Shown: in pieces, positions 56,938-64,000 of the stretch
How positions within the stretch are numbered: the first letter of the stretch is position 1
Layout: each line of letters starts with the position of its first letter
Source: Diaporthe sp. PMI_573
Lineage: Eukaryota; Ascomycota; Sordariomycetes; Diaporthales; Diaporthaceae
DNA: 64,000 nt
NCBI GenBank assembly: GCA_021399435.1
Contig: JAJTUP010000004.1
Location: 1,240,001 to 1,304,000, forward strand
Direction: 5' to 3'
Notes under the pieces: model-generated
The model's database searches: none
The model's input: only the letters and a program-made list of their open reading frames with translations
What the model was told of the DNA's origin: nothing
Made by a program: the position numbers and the translations under genes

Positions 56938-59114
56938 GGGCTTTCCTGTATGTTTGTTTGGGTTCTGGACAGAAGGTGAGTTGCTGAGGTCTCAAATTTC
57001 TATCCTCTCGATGGAAGAGAGAAGAGAAGACAAAATAAATCAACAGCTGGGAATTACAGTAGCAGTTCTTAACGACGCAAATAAAAGGGACAAGAGGGCC
57101 TTTGGCTGGGGATCGGGATCTGGATCGGGACTTTTGGGACTGGGCTAATATCTCCTTATGGTTTGGGTTAAATTTCTTGAAATCGGTTGGATAATTTAGC
57201 ACCAGACTGGTGGACCTGGTTAGTAGCTCAGGTGAGCGATATTATTCTTCAGCCCCCGGCTCGATGACAATTTATTCGGACATTTATGCTGCGCGACAAC
57301 CGGAGATGCGGCCTTGGCGATGTGCTGAAGATATGCGATGCCTGTAACAGCAAAAGCAAAAGAGGGCACATACGAAACGGCGTCATAGAATCTGCAGCAC
57401 AGGATTGCTCCAGATTGTAACCATCACCTTGGCCTACCCGATGATAATTAAGGTCGGCAGGGGTGGTGTTCCTCCCCGGGAGTGAGTTTTCTTGGTCGCC
57501 GTCCATTGTGGTCTGGCCATTCCTCCAATGTGGTAAGACGACCGAGCCGCTCCCGCATGCGGGCACCATTTCTCGAACCGACTGGTTGGGATCCCCGATG
57601 ACCACCCACACTAAAGCCTATCTACTGGATGACAACTTTATCATCGGCCAGTCTGCCCCACTGTGCTCCCCAAGGTGGTCGCCGACCTCAACTTGCTGTC
57701 CCTTAGTAACTACACTCTACCTATATGGATGCCTTACGACACCGCCCCCGTTAGACTACTTCCTTAACACATTCCATCGAAGGGCACAAGGGCAATCTAT
57801 TTCTGGAGGGGGGCCCCGCGATTTATCTGATCCTGGCCCTCCCGTTCCACAGAGTCACACACGCCCACTCACGAGGCAGGGATCCGTCCCGGCAGCCCGG
57901 CTCAGCCCGGTACATGTGGCATTCCGAAGACCGAAACGGCTGGCTGCGGTGTGGCTTTCCGCTCTTGTCTGTTGTCTCTGCCTCTCGCTTCCGCGAGTCG
58001 GAGGGGTGACGACGGGGGGGGGGTTACAGTATAACGGCCCACCCTTGAACCAAGACATTTTGATACCGCCATCCCGAAGGCTGGAGGGAGGAGGGCAAAA
58101 CGGTTTGGCTGGCTGGCTTGCTGGCTTGCAGCTTGTTTTTCCCTCCTCCCCTCCCCCATCACCATCACACACGGCCGGGCCCGATGTTTGCCTTCAATAT
58201 GTGACGGTCACACCGGGGGCGTTATTGCGCACGGGAAGGAGGCCCTGACCTTGTTTTTTTCCCCCATCCCCGTGATACCTTGCCTGCTTGGACAACACGA
58301 ACGAACACTTGCCCGGTACCAAAGTTGGGTTGGGCATCGTCGAGGAAGGAGGAGAGTGAGTGTAGTTCGCGGGGCGGAGGACCTCCTTCCTTTGGCGTTC
58401 TCGTCTCGGTTCTTCCGATCTCGTGTCCTCGTTCCTGGTCCTGTCCTTGTCCTGCGCCTCATCTCATCCCGCTCCTATAAGATCGCCGCTTATGGTTGCC
58501 TATGTGTGATGGAATCATGGGTGGAGGAGGGTATCGTCAGTCACCGTCTTTTTCTGTGATCCTCCTTCTCGTTCGTCTGCCTTGTTTTCGTGACTCTCCA
58601 CCCAGGGCGATCGCGCCGGGTCGTTGCAGGCTAATGCCTGTTGCTCAGGCCGTACCTTGCGAGAGTGCATCACGAGGATGGTTCGCCTGGACTTGTTGGT
58701 ACTTGCCTGCGTCGTTGGTTTAATGTGTCTTGCCGGAACCGGAAGATGTGATGTGACGAGATGGGCCCTGTTGGCTCTGAGAGGACAATGGCTCTATCTC
58801 TGACACAGCCTCGTCTTTTCTCGGTCGAACTCAGAGGGTGTGCTGACTGTGTACGATCGTGTATGTTGTCTTTCCAGATAAAAGATCCACTCTCTTCTCT
58901 TGTCATCATCTTGTTGTTCCCTCGTCGGGGCTATGATCCTCTCGTGTAATCCTTCGGCCTTCACGAACAAGGATTTCCTAGACTGCTGGTCTGTCTTTAT
59001 ACTCAGTTATCAAGGCATAACTGCCAGTTTCACTTTTTCTCACACCTTTCTCGTCGTTCCCGTTGCGCACCTAGTTGTTGTCCATTATCAAGTCCCATCC
59101 CGGACCCAACCAAG
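56938..59114. other. 2.2-kb intergenic stretch
   Basis: A 261-codon forward ORF at 57463-58248 looks random and is rejected. The last kilobase, before the ABC transporter, is pyrimidine-rich and looks like promoter plus leader. Confidence 0.5.
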
Positions 59115-61255
59115 ATGGTAGACACCACCAACACAACGACAACCAGCACGTCCAACACAGGCCAAGAGGCCCGCAGCTCAGAGAGCAACTCGGTCACCAA
59201 GATGCTGCCCTACCACCCCGACACAGACCTGGAGAAGCAGCCCGGCGGCGGCGAGGGGGCAGGGTCCCACCACCTCCTGAGGAACACGACGGTGCACATA
59301 ATCTCGTGGTCGGGCATCACCGTCACCGTCACGGACCGCGAGACGAAGCAGCCCAAGACGTTGCTGGACAACGTCCAGGGCTACGTTGAGGCGGGCGAGG
59401 TCCTCGCGCTCATGGGGCCCTCGGGCTGCGGCAAGACGACCCTCCTCAACGTCCTCGCGGGCCGCCAGCCCACCACCACCACGTCCTCCACGGCAGCAGC
59501 AAACATCACGAACAAGGCTAGCAAGGGCCCCAAGGCGACGGGGACAGTCCGCGTCAACGGCACCACCCCACAGCCCACGACCCTCCGCCGCCTATCCCGC
59601 TTCGTAGAGCAGGAAGACGCCCTCATCGGCTCCCTGACCGTCCGCGAGACCCTATCCTTCGCGTCGCGGCTGTCGACGGGCGGGCTGTCGGCCGCCGAGC
59701 GCGCGGACCGCGTCGACGACGTCCTCTCGGCGCTGGGGCTAAGGGGCCAGGCGGGGACCTTGATCGGGACACCCGTGCGGCGCGGTGTCTCGGGCGGCCA
59801 GAGGCGGAGGACGGGCGTGGGCGCGCAGCTCATGACGTGCCCGCGGGTCTTGTTCCTCGACGAGCCGACGAGCGGGCTCGACTCCGCCGCCAGCCTCGAG
59901 GTGGTGCGATACCTCCGCGCCGTCGCGAGGCGGGATAACCTGATCATCGTGGCGAGTATACACCAGCCTTCCACGGCGGCGTTCAACATGTTTGACAAGC
60001 TTCTGCTGCTCGGCTCCGGGCAGACGCACTTCTTTGGGCCGCTCTCGGCCGTGGGGCCGTACTACGAGTCGGTGAGGAGGTCGCTGCCTCTGCATGTTAA
60101 CCCGGCTGAGTTTTTGCTTGACCTGGTTAATGTTGACTTTGTCGGTGGGGAGGGAGGAGGTGACGGGGGCGAAGAAGACGCTGCGGCCAAGGCCAAGGAG
60201 CGGCTGGCGACGATGCGGCACGCCTGGATGAGGAGCCCCCTGGCGGAGCAGCTGGCGAGCATCGTCGGGTACTGCGAGCCGCAGCAGCAGGGCAGCGACA
60301 TGGACCTCGTGGACGCGGCGGAGGAGAGGAACAGGCCTGGTTTCGCCAGCCTCGTGCTCACGCTGCTGCACCGGTCGTTCATCAAGAGCTACCGCGATGT
60401 TATTGCGTACGGGGTCAGGATGGCTATGTATTTTGGGCTGGCTGTCATGATGGGGACGGTGTGGGTGCGGCTCAAGACGGAGCAGGAGTATATCCAGCCG
60501 TATATCAACGCCATCGTGAGTTTCCCCCTCTTTTCCTCTTCCGTCTTCCCTTGACACCCAAAACTAACGCAACACTTCCCCAGTTCTTCGGCTCGGCCTT
60601 CATGTCCTTCATGGCAGTCGCCTACGTCCCAGCCTGGCTGGAGGACCGCCTCCAGTACGTCAAGGAGTCGAGCACGGGCCTGTACTCGGCAGCACACCTG
60701 GTGCTGTCCAACTTCCTGATCGGCACGGTCCCGCTGTTCATGATCGCGCTCGGCTTCAGCGCAATCTCGTACTACCTCTCCAACTTCAACCCTTCGGCGT
60801 CCGCCTTCTTCACATGGGTCATGTGGGTGTTCCTGGACCTGCTGGCCGCCGAGAGCCTGGTCGTTGTCATCGGGTCGCTGGCGCCAAACTTTGTCGTCGC
60901 GCTGGCGCTCGTTGCGTTTGCGAATGGGCTGTGGATGTGTGTCAATGGGTTTATGTTGCAGCCGACTATCCTCAATGTCTTCTACAAGTATGTGTTTAGC
61001 TACTGGGACTACCAGAAGTATGTGTTTGAGGGCATGATGGTCAATGAGTTCTCCGGGCGGAGCTATGGGTGCGGCGGCGGGTGCCGGTGCATGTACGAGA
61101 CTGATCTGGCGGCCGAGTGCCGGATTGATGGGCAGGGGGTGCTCGACCAGTTTGGGTATCGGGATGGGTACCTTGGGAAGAACGTCGGGATCATGATCGG
61201 GATCATTGCTGGGTACCGGCTGGTGGCGTGGCTGGTGTTGATGTGGAAGAGGTGA
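59115..61255 (+). CDS. ABCG (WBC/white-type) half-size ABC transporter
   Basis: Exons 59115-60515 and 60584-61255 with a 68-nt phase-0 intron give 690 residues. The nucleotide-binding domain comes first, as in ABCG proteins: Walker A GPSGCGKTT (about 101-109), Q-loop FVEQED, signature VSGGQRRR (about 226), Walker B VLFLDEPTSG (about 244) and H-loop ASIHQPS. Six membrane helices follow, starting near RMAMYFGLAVMMGTVW. The large last extracellular loop carries the GRSYGCGGGCRCMYETD cysteine cluster seen in white-type transporters. As a half-transporter it should dimerise in a membrane and export a lipid or small hydrophobic compound. The N-terminal 80 residues are Thr/Ser-rich and disordered. 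Confidence 0.93.
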
Positions 61256-61712
61256 GGCTGGAGTTTGGGCGTTGATAGCATGGCGTTGATAGCATGGTGT
61301 TGGTATTAGGCCTACACGATATCTAAATTTGCAACAATGTTCAAACAATTCCCAAGCTTCCCGGCCGTTAGAAGAGACATGATTGATGCCTTGGGGAGTC
61401 GTCCTAGATTTGCGCCATATCCTGAACTCCGTGTCGCCCGTCACAAAAACCAAAAATGTCCTCCCTTGCCCTTGCTGTGCCAAGCTCCTTGATGCCTTGA
61501 TATCTCTGCCTTGTCAACGAAGATGTTCCGTTCCGTACCATTCACGGCGGTCCTTTCGCTGTTCAGTTCTATGATCGTGGACTGTTCCACCACCTTCACG
61601 GTGCGTATGTGACCACAATGCTAAGGTCAATGCCGACAGCCAAGGCTCGTCAGCCTGAGGCTGTCTTACTTCTTCCCAGCTCCAACCTGACCCACAGCCA
61701 GCCACAATAACC
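61256..61712. other. Intergenic, convergent 3' ends
   Basis: Includes a short direct duplication (GATAGCATGGCGTTGATAGCATGG) at 61275-61298. No gene. Confidence 0.5.
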
Positions 61713-63151
61713 CTAAGAGTCGACCAGGACAGCAGCATACCAGCTCCCGCTCCAGTTGGGCGAGCCGTACGCGCTCTTGAGCCAGCAAGTGTTGACGCCA
61801 TAATAGTTGCCCCAGCCCACGGCGGTGCAGCCCTCCTGGGTGCCGCAGTGCTCCAGGCAGTCCTCGAACGAGGTCGTGTTGACGGTGAGCATGTCGACGG
61901 CGCCGCAGCAGCTGTTGTAGTCGCGCCCGCACATCACCAGGAAGTTCTTGCCCGGCTGCGACTCGATGTTGTAGACCGTCCTGTTGGCGTAGGGGCAGAC
62001 GATGGACGACGACGCGGTCGCTACTTCTGTTGCTGTTGGTGAGGGGATGCTGCTGATGTCTGTTGCTGTCGCGGTTGCGTTTGTGCTGTGTGACACGGGG
62101 TAAGTCAGCCTTTTTTGCTTCTTTGCGGTGTGTGTCTTTGCTTTGGCTCCACGCTGGGCCGTGTGCACCAAAGCATATCGGCCGTCCCATGAATGTTGTC
62201 CCCACACCAACTCGTTCGTTCCCGTCTCTGCCGTTTTCCCCGCGAGCCGATCCGCGCCTGGGTTTCACCTGCGACAACTTTGTCCCGCGATTTTTGGAAC
62301 GGGGGACGACCCGGGAAGAGCCGGATGTCCCCCTCGTCCCAACTCTGTTTTTCCCATCTCTCCAGGACACGTGTGTCGCACAGATCGTGGGGTGACAAAG
62401 AAGCGAAGGAAGAACACGACAGAAAAAAGAATCTGACTCACCTCGAGCTGTCAGCCTGCGTCCCTAACCCCACACCAACCCCAACTGCGACGCCGGCAAC
62501 GATCACAAACACGACCACGGCCAGCACGCACCAAAACACCACCTTCCGCACGCCGCATATCTTCTTGTCGCGAGCCTGTTGCTGCTGCTTCTCCGTCTCG
62601 AACGGGTTGTGCCCGCCCTGGTATGTCGCGCTGCTGGTCTTGCTGTAGGGCTGGCTGACGGGGGTGTACAGGTTGTCGCCGCTCGGAGACACGGCCTCGG
62701 GTAAGGGCCAGCCGCCGCCCATATTGTTGTGATGTGACGAGAAGACCACCTGCGGCGGCTGCGAGTGGCCGCCCCATGCCTTGTACTCGGCGTACTGTAT
62801 CTCCGGGTCCGAGGGGGGTAGGGCCTCGGGCAGGTGGCTGTCGGAGACCTCCAGGCCTGGCTCGACGACCTGCAGGCCCGAGTAGTCGTCGCGGTTGATC
62901 AGGTGTCTTCGGTCGTCGGTGGTAGTGGCGGTCGTGGTTGTGAGGTTGGTGCTAGGGCTGCTGGTGATGTCGCTGGCGGGGCCTCTTGGGCCCTCGGCAG
63001 CCATCTTGGCGCCCGTGGTCCCGGAATGGACCCGCACCTTCTGGTCGTCCGGACCCGGCGGAGGGGGCAGCACGGTCTCCGGGTCATCGCTGGGCGGGAG
63101 TTGAAACATGGCCGCGTCGGAAAGCGACAATCTGAGAACCGCGGAAGACAT
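61713..63151 (-). CDS. Single-pass membrane protein with PAN/Apple-like extracellular domain
   Basis: Exons 63151-62442 and 62085-61713 give about 360 residues, with an unusually long 356-nt intron for this window. Residues 1-195 form a Pro/Ser/Asp-rich cytosolic region; a basic KKICGVRK precedes one long Val/Gly-rich membrane helix (about 203-229). A Ser/Thr-rich stalk then leads to a C-terminal cysteine-rich domain: CPYANRT, NFLVMCGRDYNSCCG, SFEDCLEHCGTQEGCTAVGW and NTCWLK, the cysteine and tryptophan spacing of PAN/Apple-like domains in ascomycete type II membrane proteins. Such domains bind proteins or carbohydrates. The orientation should be cytosolic N-terminus, extracellular C-terminus. 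A small extra exon inside the long intron cannot be excluded. Confidence 0.82.
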
Positions 63152-63726
63152 GTTTGCTTGGCGGCGGGGATTGAGGGCGGAGGAAGTGGACAAGATGTTT
63201 TGTCGACCCGGGGCCGGCGGCGCGAGCCATATATGAGACGTGTGACAGACCGCCCTTGTTGGGGTTCCCAAAAGGTCTGTACTCCGGTTGCTAGGGTAGC
63301 TTTGGCCGGCGTGGGCTGGGTTCGTGGGATAGTCGACCGGCCGTGCGTTGTTTCACCGAGGCCTAATTGGGCGGCACCAATGCACCGCTCCTGGAAGCCT
63401 TGCAGGAGACGTTGACTTTATTCCATGGACCTGCCAGGTCCGCTAGTGCTGGAGAGGGCCGCATCTCTGGTTCCTGATAACCTCTGTACGTGGGTAAGAG
63501 ATGGTTATATGAGGTCTCCAGATATATCAGAGTTGAAAAAATGAATGAAAAAAAAGCCGAAACAAAGCGAATTTGTCACCAGTGGCATAACTTGCAACTT
63601 TCAAAAAGGCAGCAAAAAACAACGCTCATTCCACGTATTCGAACGCACTCTGTGGCAGCTGTTGTAAGCCCAAAAAGTTTTATTATCATCAATTGAGGGC
63701 CAAACACCATCATCCTTACAGTCCCA
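63152..63726. other. Intergenic, no gene seen
   Basis: Promoter of the PAN-domain gene and 3' flank of a possible right-edge gene. Nothing else recognised. Confidence 0.5.
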
Positions 63727-63930
63727 TCACCCCAGAAAATCCTCAGCCGTCAGTAGTGAGACCTCAGGTCGAGGTCGCAGATCCTGCCGCAGCGCGGGAA
63801 GCTTGGTCAGAGTAATAAAGATCATGCAGTGACAAGGCTCGAGCATCTTTTCCCTCTTGACCACAGCGATGGTCTGACCGAACCAAAATATGGCTGCCGT
63901 CACAAACATGACCATGGTGGTAACCTGCGG
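63727..63930 (-). CDS. Possible last exon of a gene running off the right edge
   Basis: On the minus strand, a CCCGCAG acceptor at about 63931 opens a frame of about 67 codons reading VTTMVMFVTAAIFWFGQT and ending LLTAEDFLG before a stop at 63727. The texture is protein-like, with a hydrophobic start and basic middle, but no family is recognised, and the putative upstream exon would lie at or beyond the window's end. Confidence 0.3.
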   Translation of the reverse strand, partial: PQVTTMVMFVTAAIFWFGQTIAVVKREKMLEPCHCMIFITLTKLPALRQDLRPRPEVSLLTAEDFLG

Positions 63931-64000
63931 GCAGGTTTCCTATAAACCACGCCCAGCTTGACGTCTAGTCTATTGGTTTGTTTTCATGGGCGCAACATGT

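Noticed and set aside
57463..58248. 261-codon forward ORF between transcription factor and ABC transporter
   Set aside because: No domain, no plausible splice partners, and overlaps a competing random reverse ORF.
59739..61483. Reverse ORFs of 272 and 364 codons opposite the ABC transporter
   Set aside because: Antisense shadows of strongly coding GC-rich exons.

Overview
The window is nuclear DNA of a filamentous ascomycete, most likely a Sordariomycete (inference from gene content). Genes are split by short GT-AG introns of about 45-360 nt, many with CTAAC/CTGAC-like branch sites, and the set is typically fungal: CYP61/ERG5, a Zn2Cys6 regulator, an ELO elongase, LURP-one, a wax-synthase-like acyltransferase, a STAND-type N-terminal domain with ankyrin-like sequence, and a PAN-domain membrane protein. 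No operons, CRISPR, rRNA or confident tRNA were seen. All exon models were made by eye from reading-frame continuity, splice consensus and family resemblance.

Left part (1-24.5 kb) is loosely packed and accessory-like: a single-pass surface protein, a kinase-like gene and an APH-type phosphotransferase gene each carrying one surplus base, an acidic hypothetical protein, an ELO elongase, an MBOAT/wax-synthase-like acyltransferase, a LURP-one protein, a compact Sec11-like signal peptidase paralogue, a small secreted-protein candidate, a five-exon CYP61 (sterol C-22 desaturase family) and a fructosamine-kinase-like gene. Gene-free gaps of 0.4-2.7 kb separate them.

Middle part (25-40 kb): a second P450, an allantoate/pantothenate-type MFS transporter, a degenerate 15-bp minisatellite, a four-exon STAND-N/ankyrin-like gene, a calponin-homology coiled-coil protein divergent from an NDUFAF2-like complex I assembly factor, and a conserved protein of unknown function convergent with the latter. 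This end looks like core genome.

Right part (40-64 kb): after about 4.8 kb with almost no credible genes and a perfect 21-bp five-copy tandem repeat lies the most striking locus, a four-exon gene for about 2563 residues joining a cytosine-C5 DNA methyltransferase domain to a RING-containing SNF2 ATPase, the DNMT5 architecture. It is followed by a Zn2Cys6 transcription factor whose zinc cluster is split by an intron, an ABCG half-transporter, a PAN/Apple membrane protein, and the possible last exon of a gene running off the right edge.

The genes do not form one obvious pathway. The two P450s, the acyltransferase and the transporters hint at lipid, sterol or secondary metabolism, but no backbone synthase is present, so a biosynthetic cluster is not supported.
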